From positions 214,740 to 278,739 of the forward strand of contig NZ_UZWE01000029.1 of the NCBI RefSeq assembly GCF_900631945.1: a stretch of 64,000 bases of DNA, given 5' to 3'. Positions 52,511 through 61,537 of this stretch are shown here, piece by piece (position 1 is the stretch's first letter; each line of letters starts with the position of its first letter). A program made the translations under genes and the position numbers. Origin of the DNA: Paracoccus haematequi. GTDB taxonomy: Bacteria > Pseudomonadota > Alphaproteobacteria > Rhodobacterales > Rhodobacteraceae. The notes below the pieces were generated by a model. That model was given only the letters and a program-made list of their open reading frames with translations, did not search any database and was not told where the DNA came from.

Positions 52511-53455
52511 CTAGGGGTCGGGTTCGCAGGGGATCAGGGCCATCAGCTCGCTCAGCGCGGGCATGGCGGCGCGGGTCTTGCGGGTCAGCGCGCCATAGGG
52601 ATCAAGCTGCCGCGTCAGCATCACCGGCAAGATGGCCATCATCCCGCTGGAAACGTAATGCAGCGCGACGGAATGCGGCACCACGGCGATCATGCCGCTG
52701 TGCTGAAGAAGGGTTGCGGCCGTCAGGATCGAGGCCGTTTCGACCACGTTCGCAGGCGTCTCCATCCCGGCTTCGCGGAAGGAGGCATCGACCACCTGCC
52801 GCAGCGGGCTGCTGCGAGGCTGAAGGATCCAGGCCGCCTCTGCCAGGTCGCACAACGACAGATCGGGCCGGGTGCGCAGCGGGTTCTGCGCGCCACAGAC
52901 GATGGACAGGCGTTCGGGACCGATCGGGGTGAAGACGATATCCTGGCCGTGATCGGTCTGGACAGGCCTGCCGATCACCACGTCCAGACGCCCCTGTTCC
53001 AGCATCGGGATCAGAACGTCGCTGGTCTCGACGGTGATGGTGATGTCCAGGCGCGGGCGCCTTTGCTTCAACTGGGCGATGGCGATCGACAGGGGACCGG
53101 CGGCGGCGGCCGTGATCATGCCCACGGCCAGCCGCCCGGCCGCGCCCGATGCAAGCCCCGCCAGTTCGTCGCGCAGGGCGCCGACATCCGAGATGACAAG
53201 ATGGGCATGACGGTTCAGCGCCCGGCCATAGACGGTCGGGACCATCCCCCGCCGCCCGCGTTCGAACAGGGGCAGGCCAAGCGCCGCCTCCAGTTCCGCC
53301 AGCATCTTGGTCGCGGCGGGCTGGCTGATGCCGATCCGGTCGGCGGCCTTGCGCAGGCTGCCCAGCTCCTCGACCGCGACAGCCAGCGAAAGCTGGCGCA
53401 GCCGCAGCCTGCCAAGCAGCGATGTCAGCGGTGGAACGTGCATGTTGATAGCCAT
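52511..53455 (-). CDS. LysR-family transcriptional regulator of the TRAP operon
   Basis: 314 residues. The winged helix is around 20-75 (SLAVAVEELGSLRKAADRIGISQPAATKMLAELEAALG). The effector domain is of the GalB/PcaQ-like type (LAVGMITAAAAGPLSIAIAQLKQRRPRLDITI). An ATG four codons downstream (53443) is an alternative start. It diverges from the TRAP genes across 86 bases; an ATGGG-N7-CCCAT repeat (53454-53470) covers its start. Confidence 0.88.
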   Translation of the reverse strand: MAINMHVPPLTSLLGRLRLRQLSLAVAVEELGSLRKAADRIGISQPAATKMLAELEAALGLPLFERGRRGMVPTVYGRALNRHAHLVISDVGALRDELAGLASGAAGRLAVGMITAAAAGPLSIAIAQLKQRRPRLDITITVETSDVLIPMLEQGRLDVVIGRPVQTDHGQDIVFTPIGPERLSIVCGAQNPLRTRPDLSLCDLAEAAWILQPRSSPLRQVVDASFREAGMETPANVVETASILTAATLLQHSGMIAVVPHSVALHYVSSGMMAILPVMLTRQLDPYGALTRKTRAAMPALSELMALIPCEPDP

Positions 53456-53489
53456 GGGTTATCATCCCATAGCGCAAAGCAAATTGACA
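53454..53489. promoter_or_regulatory. Divergent control region: operator-like repeat and -35 box
   Basis: ATGGG (53454-53458) / CCCAT (53466-53470) forms an inverted repeat over the LysR start. A perfect TTGACA (53484-53489) faces the TRAP genes, but no good -10 follows at normal spacing, which is what an activator-dependent promoter often looks like. Confidence 0.35.
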
Positions 53490-53541
53490 GCTATCACTGC
53501 ATCGGCTTCCTTTCCGCCATCATCGGAGGAGGATGTGGGTG

Positions 53542-54081
53542 ATGGAGAGACTGGGCAAGCTGGCCCTGCTGGCGCTGCGCGTCTTCATGGTCGCGGCGAT
53601 GACCACGATGATCGTGCTGGTGTTTCTGAATGTCGTGCTGCGCTATGGGTTCAATTCCGGCGTCAGCATGTCCGAGGAACTGTCGCGGACGCTGTTCGTC
53701 TGGCTGACCTTCATGGGCGCGGTGCTGGCGCTGTATGACCACGGCCATCTGGGCGTCGATACGCTGATCAGCCGCCTGCCCCGCAGCGGCCAGATTCTGT
53801 GCGCGATCCTGGGCGACGGGCTGATGCTGTTCTGCTCGGGCCTGCTGCTGATCGGCAGCTGGAAGCAGGTGCTGATCAACTGGGGCAATGCGGCGCCGGT
53901 GTCGGGCCTGCCGATCGGGCTGACCCATCTGGCGGCCTTCGTGTCAAGCCTGGGCCTGATCGTCGTGATCGGCGCGCATCTGCTGCGCGTCCTGACCGGA
54001 CGGGCGGGCAGCCGCGATCTGGTCCAGGTGGTCGAAAGCGAGGATATCGCCCCCGAAATCCGGCCCGAGGCCGCCCGATGA
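53542..54081 (+). CDS. TRAP transporter small membrane subunit (DctQ type)
   Basis: 179 residues with four hydrophobic helices: VAAMTTMIVLVFLNVVLRYG, the conserved SMSEELSRTLFVWLTFMGA, a third near LMLFCSGLLLIG and the last SSLGLIVVIGAHLL. The E-E-x-x-R motif in helix 2 is typical of DctQ proteins. The ATG at 53542 has a GGAGGAGG site at ideal distance; an in-frame ATG at 53533 overlaps that site and is less likely. Confidence 0.88.
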   Translation: MERLGKLALLALRVFMVAAMTTMIVLVFLNVVLRYGFNSGVSMSEELSRTLFVWLTFMGAVLALYDHGHLGVDTLISRLPRSGQILCAILGDGLMLFCSGLLLIGSWKQVLINWGNAAPVSGLPIGLTHLAAFVSSLGLIVVIGAHLLRVLTGRAGSRDLVQVVESEDIAPEIRPEAAR

Positions 54082-55361
54082 CCGTCGCGATCTTCCTGGG
54101 TTCGCTGCTGGGATCCATGGCCATCGGCGTGCCCATCGCCTTCGCGCTGATCCTCTGCGGCGTCGCGCTGATGCTGTTCCTGGGCATGTTCGACGCCCAG
54201 ATCGTCTCTCAGAACCTGGTCAGCGGCGCCGACAGCTTCCAGCTTCTGGCGATTCCGTTCTTCCTGGTCGCGGGCGAGTTCATGAACGCGGGCGGCCTGT
54301 CGCGCCGCATCGTCGACCTGGCGACCTCGCTGGTGGGGCATTTCCGCGGCGGGCTGGGCTATGTCGCGGTCCTGGCGGCCATCGTCATGGCCAGCATGTC
54401 GGGATCCGCCGTGGCCGATACGGCGGCGGTGGGCGCGATGCTGATCCCGATGATGCGCAAGGCGGGCTATGACGTGAACCGCTCGGCGGGGCTGATCGCG
54501 GCGGGCGGCATCATCGCGCCGGTCATCCCGCCCTCGATCCCGTTCATCATCTTCGGCGTCGCGGCCGGGGTGTCGGTGAAGAAGCTGTTCATGGCGGGCA
54601 TCGCGCCCGGTCTGATGATGGCGCTGTTCCTGGTCGCGACCTGGTGGCTGGTGTCGCGCAAGGACGCGGTGCCGGTTTCGCCGCGCCAGCCGCTGCGGGT
54701 GATCGGCAGGCGGTTCAAGGACGGCATCTGGGCGCTGATGATCCCGCTGCTGATCATCGTCGGCATCAAGGAGGGCATCTTCACCCCCACCGAGGCAGGC
54801 GTGGTCGCGGCGGTCTATTCGCTGTTCGTCGGCATGGTCGTCTATCGCGAATTGAAGCCCGCGCAGCTGTTCGGCCTGCTGCTGGCGGCAGGGCGGACGA
54901 CGGCCGTGGTCATGTTCCTGGTCGCCGCCGCCGGTGTCGCGGCCTGGCTGATCACCATCGCCGACCTGCCGCAGACCGTGATCGCCATCCTCGAGCCGCT
55001 GATCGACCGGCCGATCCTGCTGATGGCCGTCATCATGGTGATCGTGGTCATCGTCGGCACCGCCCTGGATCTGGTGCCGACGATCCTGATCCTCACGCCG
55101 GTGCTGATGCCGCTGATCAAGCAGGCGGGCATCGACCCGGTCTATTTCGGGGTGCTGTTCATCATGAACAACGCCATCGGCCTGATCACGCCGCCGGTCG
55201 GCACGGTCCTGAACGTCATCTGCGGGGTCAGCCGGATCACCATGGACGACGTGATGAAGGGCGTCTGGCCCTTCCTGCTGGCGCATCTGCTGCTTCTGGC
55301 GCTTCTGACGCTGTTCCCGTCGCTGGTGCTGGTGCCGATGGCCTGGTTCATGGGGAACTGA
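54078..55361 (+). CDS. TRAP transporter large membrane subunit (DctM type)
   Basis: 427 residues, about 12 hydrophobic segments. Family motifs are IPFFLVAGEFMNAGGLSRR, ASMSGSAVADTAAVG, GIIAPVIPPSIPFIIFG and a C-terminal NNAIGLITPPVGTVLNV. It is the ion-coupled channel of the TRAP uptake system and overlaps the small subunit by four bases. Confidence 0.92.
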   Translation: MTVAIFLGSLLGSMAIGVPIAFALILCGVALMLFLGMFDAQIVSQNLVSGADSFQLLAIPFFLVAGEFMNAGGLSRRIVDLATSLVGHFRGGLGYVAVLAAIVMASMSGSAVADTAAVGAMLIPMMRKAGYDVNRSAGLIAAGGIIAPVIPPSIPFIIFGVAAGVSVKKLFMAGIAPGLMMALFLVATWWLVSRKDAVPVSPRQPLRVIGRRFKDGIWALMIPLLIIVGIKEGIFTPTEAGVVAAVYSLFVGMVVYRELKPAQLFGLLLAAGRTTAVVMFLVAAAGVAAWLITIADLPQTVIAILEPLIDRPILLMAVIMVIVVIVGTALDLVPTILILTPVLMPLIKQAGIDPVYFGVLFIMNNAIGLITPPVGTVLNVICGVSRITMDDVMKGVWPFLLAHLLLLALLTLFPSLVLVPMAWFMGN

Positions 55362-55362
55362 G

Positions 55363-56328
55363 ATGGCGGAAATGCAGATCCCCCGCGACTGGCCGGTCTT
55401 CGATGCCCACCAGCATTTCTGGGATCCCCAGGTCAACTATCATCCCTGGCTGTCGGACGAGCCGCCCATCCCCTTCCGCTATGGCGACTACCGGCCGATC
55501 CGAAGGCGCTATCTGCCGCCCGACTATCTGGCCGATGCCGCGCCGATCCAGGTCGCGGGCAGCGTCTATGTCGAGACCGAATGGGATCCGCGCGACCCGC
55601 TGGGCGAGACCCGCTATGCCCATGACCTTCACGCGGCCTATGGCTATCCCAATGCGGTCGTGGCGCAAGCCTGGCTGGATCGCGCGGACGCCGCCCGTCT
55701 GATCGCCGATCAGGCGCGGTTTCCGCTGGTCAGAAGCCTGCGCCACAAACCCGCCGCCGCGCCCTCGGCGGACCAGGCCCGGCGCGGACTGACCGGCGGC
55801 ATGGACGACCCGCGATGGCGCGACGGTTTTGCGCGGCTTGGCGCGCATGGCCTGATGTTCGACCTGCAAGCCCCCTGGTGGGAACTTGACGCGGCAGCCG
55901 ACCTTGCCGCCGATTTTCCGGCGACGACGATCGTTCTCAACCATGCGGGCCTGCCCGCCGACCGCAGCGCCGAAGGGCTGGAGGCATGGCGGCGGCACAT
56001 GGCGCGGCTGGCGCGGCATCCGAATGTGGTGCTGAAGATCTCGGGGATCGGGCTGAAGGACCGGCCTTGGAGCCTGGCCGACAACGGCCCCATCATCCGG
56101 GACGCGATTTCGATCTTCGGCTGGCAGCGGTGCATGTTCGCCAGCAATTTTCCCGTCGACAGCCTGGTGGGCGGCTTCGTCCCCATCTTCGACGGATTCT
56201 ATCAGGCGACGCAGGGCCTGTCCGAGAACGCCCGCCGCGCGCTGTTTCACGACAATGCGGTCAGGATCTATCGCCCTGTCCCGCAAGCGACCGAAAAGCA
56301 ATCGAAAATGGGAGGAGCCATTCGATGA
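55363..56328 (+). CDS. TIM-barrel amidohydrolase, lactonase-like (L-fuconolactonase family)
   Basis: 321 residues of the amidohydrolase-2 family. It has FDAHQHFWDP (H-x-H on strand 1), YVETEWDP, a conserved His/Asn near IVLNHAGLP and a final FASNFPVD where the catalytic Asp sits. This set matches L-fuconolactonase/L-rhamnono-lactonase-like enzymes. It is placed between the membrane subunits and the binding protein of the TRAP system, overlapping the latter by four bases, so the imported compound likely gives rise to a sugar-acid or other lactone. Confidence 0.82.
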   Translation: MAEMQIPRDWPVFDAHQHFWDPQVNYHPWLSDEPPIPFRYGDYRPIRRRYLPPDYLADAAPIQVAGSVYVETEWDPRDPLGETRYAHDLHAAYGYPNAVVAQAWLDRADAARLIADQARFPLVRSLRHKPAAAPSADQARRGLTGGMDDPRWRDGFARLGAHGLMFDLQAPWWELDAAADLAADFPATTIVLNHAGLPADRSAEGLEAWRRHMARLARHPNVVLKISGIGLKDRPWSLADNGPIIRDAISIFGWQRCMFASNFPVDSLVGGFVPIFDGFYQATQGLSENARRALFHDNAVRIYRPVPQATEKQSKMGGAIR

Positions 56329-57326
56329 CCCGACTGACGAAAATCTGCGCGCTTCTGGCGACCACGGCCATGATGTCCGGCGCCGCCTGGGCCGAGGTGG
56401 GCCAGCATGTCCTGCGCCTGGGAACGCCGCTTCCCGACGCCCATCCGATCTCTCGGGCGGCGGTCAGATTCGCCGATCTGGTGGCCGAGAAATCGGGCGG
56501 CAAGATCGAGGTCAAGGTCTATCCCGGCGCGACGCTGGGCAACGAATTGCAGATGCAGTCGGCCTTGCAGGGCGGCACGCAGGACTTTTCCATCGGCACG
56601 ACCACGACGCTGGCGGGCATGGTGCCCGAATTCTCGGCCATCGACATGCCCTATCAGTTCCGCAGCACGGCCGAGGCCGACGCGATCCTGGATGGCGGGA
56701 TCGGCGCCCAACTGTTCCAGAAGCTGGAACCCAAGGGCCTGATCGGGCTGGCCTATATGGAACAGGGTTTCCGCCACACCACCAACAGCATCCGCCCGAT
56801 CACCAGATGGGAGGATTTCAACGGCCTGAAGATCCGCGTCCAGCCCTCGAAGCTGTATATCGACATGTTCAACCAATTGGGCGCCAACGCCGTGCCGATG
56901 ACCATCAACGAGGTCTATACCGCGATGGAGACCCGCGCCATCGACGGGCACGAGAACAGCCTGACCGCCATTGACGCGAACAAGTTCCAGGAGGTCCAGA
57001 AATATCTGAGCCTGACCGGCCATTCCTATAACGCCGTCGTGCTGCTGATGGGCAAGCCGTCCTTCGACAAGCTGAACGACGAGGAACGCCAGATCATCCG
57101 CGACGCCGCCGCCGAGGCCCGCGACTTCCAGCGCGACCTGACCCGCAGCCAGACCGAGGGCCTGCTGGCCACGCTTGCCGACGACGGCATGGAGATCAAC
57201 GAGGTCACGCCCGAAGAACAGCAGCGCCTGGCCCAGCGGCTTCAGCCGGTGGTCGATGCCAACCGGGATGCGATCGGGGCGGACTGGATGGCGTCCTTTA
57301 CGGCGGCGCTTGAAAAGCTGCGCTGA
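56325..57326 (+). CDS. TRAP transporter substrate-binding protein (DctP type)
   Basis: 333 residues. Signal peptide 1-23 (AAWA before EVGQ). The mature part starts VLRLGTPLPDAHPISRAAVRFADLV. The conserved ligand region WEDFNGLKIRVQPSKLYIDMFNQLGANAVPM carries the Arg (in KIRVQ) that binds the carboxylate of most TRAP ligands. GGAGGA precedes the ATG. A sugar acid or a short-chain carboxylate is a likely ligand. Its 3' end overlaps the convergent exonuclease fusion by 29 bases. Confidence 0.9.
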   Translation: MTRLTKICALLATTAMMSGAAWAEVGQHVLRLGTPLPDAHPISRAAVRFADLVAEKSGGKIEVKVYPGATLGNELQMQSALQGGTQDFSIGTTTTLAGMVPEFSAIDMPYQFRSTAEADAILDGGIGAQLFQKLEPKGLIGLAYMEQGFRHTTNSIRPITRWEDFNGLKIRVQPSKLYIDMFNQLGANAVPMTINEVYTAMETRAIDGHENSLTAIDANKFQEVQKYLSLTGHSYNAVVLLMGKPSFDKLNDEERQIIRDAAAEARDFQRDLTRSQTEGLLATLADDGMEINEVTPEEQQRLAQRLQPVVDANRDAIGADWMASFTAALEKLR

Positions 57327-59265
57327 CGGTGTTCGCCACGGATGCGGCGGCGGCCGGGGGGTTGGCGTCCTCGATCAGGCGGCGGTGGCGGCTGGCCTCG
57401 GACAGGACATCCTCGAACCCGTCCAGGCCCTTGGCCTTCAGGGCGGCGGACAGGCGCAGATAGGCCTCGGCGGTGGCGCGGGTGTCGCCCATCGCGGTGT
57501 GGCGGTCCTCGGGCGGGATGGCGATGCCCAGCCGGGCGGTCAGCGCGTCAAGCGTATGCGGCGCCGACTGGCCCCAGACCATCGCCGACAACAGGATCGT
57601 GTCCAGCACGCGATTGTCGAAATAGACCCCGGTTTCCAGCGCGGCGCGGCGCAGCATCCCCATGTCGAAGGGCGCGTTATGGGCGACCAGCACGGCGTCC
57701 TCGGCAAAGTGGTGGAAGGCCGTCAGCGCGCCGGTCATGTCGGGGGCGCCTGCCACCATCGCATCGGTGATGCCGTGGATCGCGGTGGATGCGGCGGGGA
57801 TCGGGCGGCCGGGATTGACCAGCGTCTCGAACCGCTCGCCGGTCAGGCGGCCGCGCGCGATGCGCAGCCCGGCGATCTGCACGATCCGGTCGGTCGCGGG
57901 ATCAAGGCCCGTCGTCTCGGTGTCGAAGACCACGCAGGTCAGGTCCGACAGCCGGGTGGATCCGGCGCTGCGTCCCGACAGGGCGAAGTCGTAGGTCAGC
58001 CCGGCCTCGTCGCCGCGCACGGGCGCAAGGGGCAAGGGCAGCACCAGCCGGGCCTCGTCCCCGTCCGCCTCGGGCCAGAGGCCGGTGACATGGGCGGCCA
58101 GGATCTCGTGCCCGGTCAGTTCGGGCTGCATCGGGTCGGGCGGTTCCGACAGCCAGGCTTCCAGACGGCCGATCGGCACCGGCGGGCCGGTCCAGACCAG
58201 CGACAGGCGCGCCTCGGCCCCCTCGGCTTCGGCACGCACATGCGGCGCGATGCCCTGGGCGCGCAGGTGCCGGTCCAGATGGCGCAAGAGGCTGTTCAGC
58301 GCCGCCGCGTCCGCCAGCAGCGCCAGCGGCGGCTGGCCGGGCGACAGGTCCAGCCCTGCGGCAAGCTCGTTCAGGCCCGCCCGGCCCTGCGGCGCGTCGC
58401 CGGTCATCCGGTCGGTCAGTTCGCGCACCGAGGCGGCAAGCCCCTGCCCTTCGGACCGGATCGCCTGGGCAAGCGCGGGCGGGATCGGCCCGTCCAGCGC
58501 CTCCAGCATCGGCACCAGCGTCGCGGCATGGCGGCGCAGGCGCTCCAGCGCCTCGCGCGGGGCGGGACGTTCGGCGGGGCGGTCGCGCAGCATCAGAAGC
58601 GTGCCGCCCTCGACCGCGCGCATCCGGCCCCACAGCCGCTGCCCGGCCGTGGTCAGGCAGGTCAGGTCGGTCGAGGCCGCCCCCGCCGCCAGCCGCGCCG
58701 CCGCGGATTCCAGCGCGCCCCCCGCAAGATGGCGCGCAAGCGGCCGGTCCAGCGCGATGCCGGGCAACAGCCGCGCGGCGGCGGCGTTGTAAAAGACCAC
58801 GCGGCCGCCCGCATCGGTCATCACCGCGCCCGCGCCGATATCGGCCAGGATGGATTCCAGCGTCTGCTTTTCGCGTTGCAGGTCGGCGGCATGTTCGGCG
58901 ATGGCGTCCGACAGAGCCTCGGCGGTGCGGGCGCGGGCCTCGGCCGCGTCGCGGGCAGCGGGGCCGAGGTCGGCCAGATAGCGCGCCTCGGGGATCTCGG
59001 GCGTCTGGCCGGTGCGCAGGCCCCCCGCCAGCAGCTCGATGGGCCGGGCGACGTTGCGGTCGAACAGGAACCAGACCCCGGCGATGATCGCCGCCGCCCC
59101 GCCGCCCGCGATCAGCGCGCCTTGCAGCAGCCCGCCTGCCGCGTCGCCGGACTGCGCGGCGCGGGCGGCGATCCACAGGCCCAGGGCCAGCAGCGCCACC
59201 ACGCCCGCCGCGAGGCCCGCGAAGATCAGCAGGACGCGAACCCGCAGCGGCAGCCCGGTCAGCAT
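57298..59265 (-). CDS. Membrane sensor-like protein with C-terminal DEDDh 3'-5' exonuclease domain
   Basis: 655 residues. Two transmembrane helices (about 10-33 and 45-67) are followed by a HAMP-like/coiled-coil stretch (RPIELLAGG and after) and a PAS domain (about 135-185; LADIGAGAVMTDAGGRVVFYN). Next comes a region shaped like a histidine-kinase dimerisation and ATP-binding core but without a recognisable phospho-His or N-box (about 230-420). From about 441 it is a DnaQ-like exonuclease with all DEDDh residues: D448 and E450 (FDTETTG), D534 (HNAPFD), H589 and D594 (RHTAMGD). It overlaps the response-regulator gene by 7 bases. The combination suggests a sensor output using an exonuclease; biochemical role unknown. 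Confidence 0.8.
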   Translation of the reverse strand: MLTGLPLRVRVLLIFAGLAAGVVALLALGLWIAARAAQSGDAAGGLLQGALIAGGGAAAIIAGVWFLFDRNVARPIELLAGGLRTGQTPEIPEARYLADLGPAARDAAEARARTAEALSDAIAEHAADLQREKQTLESILADIGAGAVMTDAGGRVVFYNAAAARLLPGIALDRPLARHLAGGALESAAARLAAGAASTDLTCLTTAGQRLWGRMRAVEGGTLLMLRDRPAERPAPREALERLRRHAATLVPMLEALDGPIPPALAQAIRSEGQGLAASVRELTDRMTGDAPQGRAGLNELAAGLDLSPGQPPLALLADAAALNSLLRHLDRHLRAQGIAPHVRAEAEGAEARLSLVWTGPPVPIGRLEAWLSEPPDPMQPELTGHEILAAHVTGLWPEADGDEARLVLPLPLAPVRGDEAGLTYDFALSGRSAGSTRLSDLTCVVFDTETTGLDPATDRIVQIAGLRIARGRLTGERFETLVNPGRPIPAASTAIHGITDAMVAGAPDMTGALTAFHHFAEDAVLVAHNAPFDMGMLRRAALETGVYFDNRVLDTILLSAMVWGQSAPHTLDALTARLGIAIPPEDRHTAMGDTRATAEAYLRLSAALKAKGLDGFEDVLSEASRHRRLIEDANPPAAAASVANTVSAAFQAPP

Positions 59266-59630
59266 GGCCCGGCCAGCAGCCGCGCCAGTTCGGCGCGCAG
59301 TTCCGACAGCTCGAACGGCTTGGCGATGAAGCCGTCGGCGCCAAGCGCCAGCCCCTTGCGACGCTCCACCGCCGATCCGCGCGCGGTCATCATCAGCACC
59401 CGCACATCCTTCAGCGCCGGATCGGCGCGCACGTCCTGCACGATCTGATAGCCCGAGACATCGGGCAGCATCACGTCCAGCAGCACCAGATCGGGATGGC
59501 TGGCGCGGATTTCATCCACCGCGCCCGATCCGGTGGCCATGCGCCGGTGGCTGTGGCCTTCCCGCGACAGCAGGAAATCCAGCGCGATGGCGATATTGTC
59601 CTCGTCCTCGACCACAAGAATGTCTGCCAT
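59259..59630 (-). CDS. Receiver-only response regulator
   Basis: 123 residues, CheY-like. The acidic pocket is VVEDED, the phospho-acceptor D52 in LLDVMLPD, the Thr in MTARG (T82) and the Lys in IAKPF (K104). There is no output domain. An upstream in-frame ATG at 59681 overlaps the stop of the preceding gene (ATGA) and would add 17 residues; the MADILVVED start is preferred by family. It sits directly before the sensor-exonuclease gene and after the cNMP-CBS protein. Confidence 0.88.
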   Translation of the reverse strand: MADILVVEDEDNIAIALDFLLSREGHSHRRMATGSGAVDEIRASHPDLVLLDVMLPDVSGYQIVQDVRADPALKDVRVLMMTARGSAVERRKGLALGADGFIAKPFELSELRAELARLLAGPC

Positions 59631-59677
59631 CGGCGTCCCCTCCTTCAGACGACGGACCGGCTGCCCGGTCGTGACCT

Positions 59678-61480
59678 TCATCCCATCAAGCCCTTGCCAT
59701 GGCCAAGCGCCGATTGCGCGCCCCGCACCACCACGAAAGCGTCGCGCAGATGGCTGCGGTCCAGGTTCGGCAAATCGGCCGGCGCCAGGTGGTTGCCCGG
59801 CCTTTCGCCCGCCCGGATCTGCGCGGCCTGGTTTTCCAGCCGCGCGGTCTGGATCAGGTCATAGGCCGCGATCAGGTCGGCCGCGCCACGCCCGCCGATG
59901 ATGCCCGCCGCCTGCGCCTCGACCAGGCGGGCGCGGGTGTTGACCGGGGTCAGCCGCCCCTGCAACGCATAGACCCGCGCCAGGTCGATCACCGGCACGA
60001 CGCCGTTGTGCTTCATGTCGATGCGGTTGCGGTACTGCCCCGAACGCGGCGTGGCGATGGTGCCGATCAGGCCCAGGGGCGGGCGGTGCTTCAGCGAATT
60101 CTCGATCATGTTGTACAGAAAGATCGGCTTCTCGGCCGCCAGCGCAAGGGTGTTGTGCTGCAAGCCCGCCAGCAGCGCCGCATCCCCGCCGATGGCGCGC
60201 AGGTCGAACATGACCGAGGCCAGCATCTGCGCCTCGGGGTTCGGGTGGTCGATCCAGTCGCGGAAATAGCCCCGCCAGACCGCGCGCGGCTGGCGCCAGC
60301 GCGGATTGGTCGCCATCATGTCGCCGGGGCAATGGACATAGCCGCAGGCGTTCAGCCCGTCGCTGACGAAGCGCGCAAGATCGGCGAACCATGGATGGTC
60401 CGGGTCGCAACCGTCGCCCAGGATCAGGCAGTTGTCCTGATCCGACAACCCGGTCTGTTCCTGCCGGCCCTGGCTGCCGCAGGCCGCCCACAGCCAGGGG
60501 CCGGGGGCGGGGCCCAGGTCCGCCTCGGCCAGGGCCAGCAGGCGGCGCGTCACCGCGTCGGCGATGTCGGTGATGGCCCGCGTGATCGCCTCGTGCCGGT
60601 AATTGGCGCCGACCATCTGCACCAGCAGGCCGGGGATGCGCGCGGTCGCCGCCGCCATGCCCGCCACATCGGCGGCCTGCGCGATGTCGCGGATCACGGC
60701 GGATGCCGACAGGGCCTGCACCCGCGTCAGGTCGGTCTGGCTGACCATGCCGACGAAGCGGCCCTGTTCCACCACCGGCAGGTGGCTGATGCGGCGTTCC
60801 AGCATGATGTTCAGCACGTCATAGCCCAGTTCGGACGGCGACAGCGTGATCGGACCCGGCGTCATCACCTGGGCGATGGGGGTCTGCGGGTCACGCCCCT
60901 CGGCCAGGACGCGGTTCGACATGTCGCGGATCGTGGCGATCCCGACCAGCCGCCCGCCCTCGACCACGCCGATGCTGCCCGCGCCCGCGTCGCGCATGGC
61001 GCGGGCGGCCTCGACGGCCGGGGTGTCGGGCGGGCAGCTGAGCGGCGGCTTGGCGCCGATCAGGTCGCCCACCTTCAGCACCGCCAGGTCGCTGGGCCGC
61101 GCCCCGCCCCGATCGAAGAAGCGCGCGACCGCAGGCTGGCTGTCGATCAGCCGCATCAGTTCGTCGCGGGGCAGCATCAGGACGGTCGCGTCCGTGGTCA
61201 CGGCGGCGGTGGTGACGGCCAGGCCGTCGCGCAGCAGGCCCCGTTCGCCAAAGGAATTGCGTGGGCCAAGTTCCGACACGCAGTCGCCGCTGGCGTCCAG
61301 GATACGCACCGCGCCGCTTTCGATCAGATAGATGCCCGGCAGCGCCTCGCCCTGGCGATAGATCACGCTGCCTGCGGGCCAGTGCCTGCGGCCGAAGGAA
61401 CGGGCGACCCGCGCCCGTTCGTCCTGCGGCAGGCTGTCATAGGGATGGATCGTGGCGATGAAGTCGTCGATCCGGGACAT
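59678..61480 (-). CDS. cNMP-binding/CBS/DUF294 putative nucleotidyltransferase
   Basis: 600 residues. Cyclic-nucleotide-binding-like domain at about 10-125 (GEALPGIYLIESGAVRIL, GERGLLRDG), two CBS repeats at about 145-265, then a DUF294 nucleotidyltransferase-like domain with the GSQGRQEQTGLSDQDNCLIL motif (nucleotide-transfer-type GS and D-x-D) and a helical DUF294 C-terminal domain. Such proteins sit beside actP in many proteobacteria and are likely to tie acetate or nucleotide state to transport or signalling. Exact reaction unknown. Confidence 0.88.
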   Translation of the reverse strand: MSRIDDFIATIHPYDSLPQDERARVARSFGRRHWPAGSVIYRQGEALPGIYLIESGAVRILDASGDCVSELGPRNSFGERGLLRDGLAVTTAAVTTDATVLMLPRDELMRLIDSQPAVARFFDRGGARPSDLAVLKVGDLIGAKPPLSCPPDTPAVEAARAMRDAGAGSIGVVEGGRLVGIATIRDMSNRVLAEGRDPQTPIAQVMTPGPITLSPSELGYDVLNIMLERRISHLPVVEQGRFVGMVSQTDLTRVQALSASAVIRDIAQAADVAGMAAATARIPGLLVQMVGANYRHEAITRAITDIADAVTRRLLALAEADLGPAPGPWLWAACGSQGRQEQTGLSDQDNCLILGDGCDPDHPWFADLARFVSDGLNACGYVHCPGDMMATNPRWRQPRAVWRGYFRDWIDHPNPEAQMLASVMFDLRAIGGDAALLAGLQHNTLALAAEKPIFLYNMIENSLKHRPPLGLIGTIATPRSGQYRNRIDMKHNGVVPVIDLARVYALQGRLTPVNTRARLVEAQAAGIIGGRGAADLIAAYDLIQTARLENQAAQIRAGERPGNHLAPADLPNLDRSHLRDAFVVVRGAQSALGHGKGLMG

Positions 61481-61537
61481 GCCGGGCCTTTCTGCGGGAA
61501 AAAGGCCGCGCCCCCGGCCAGGGGGCGCGGCAGGGTT

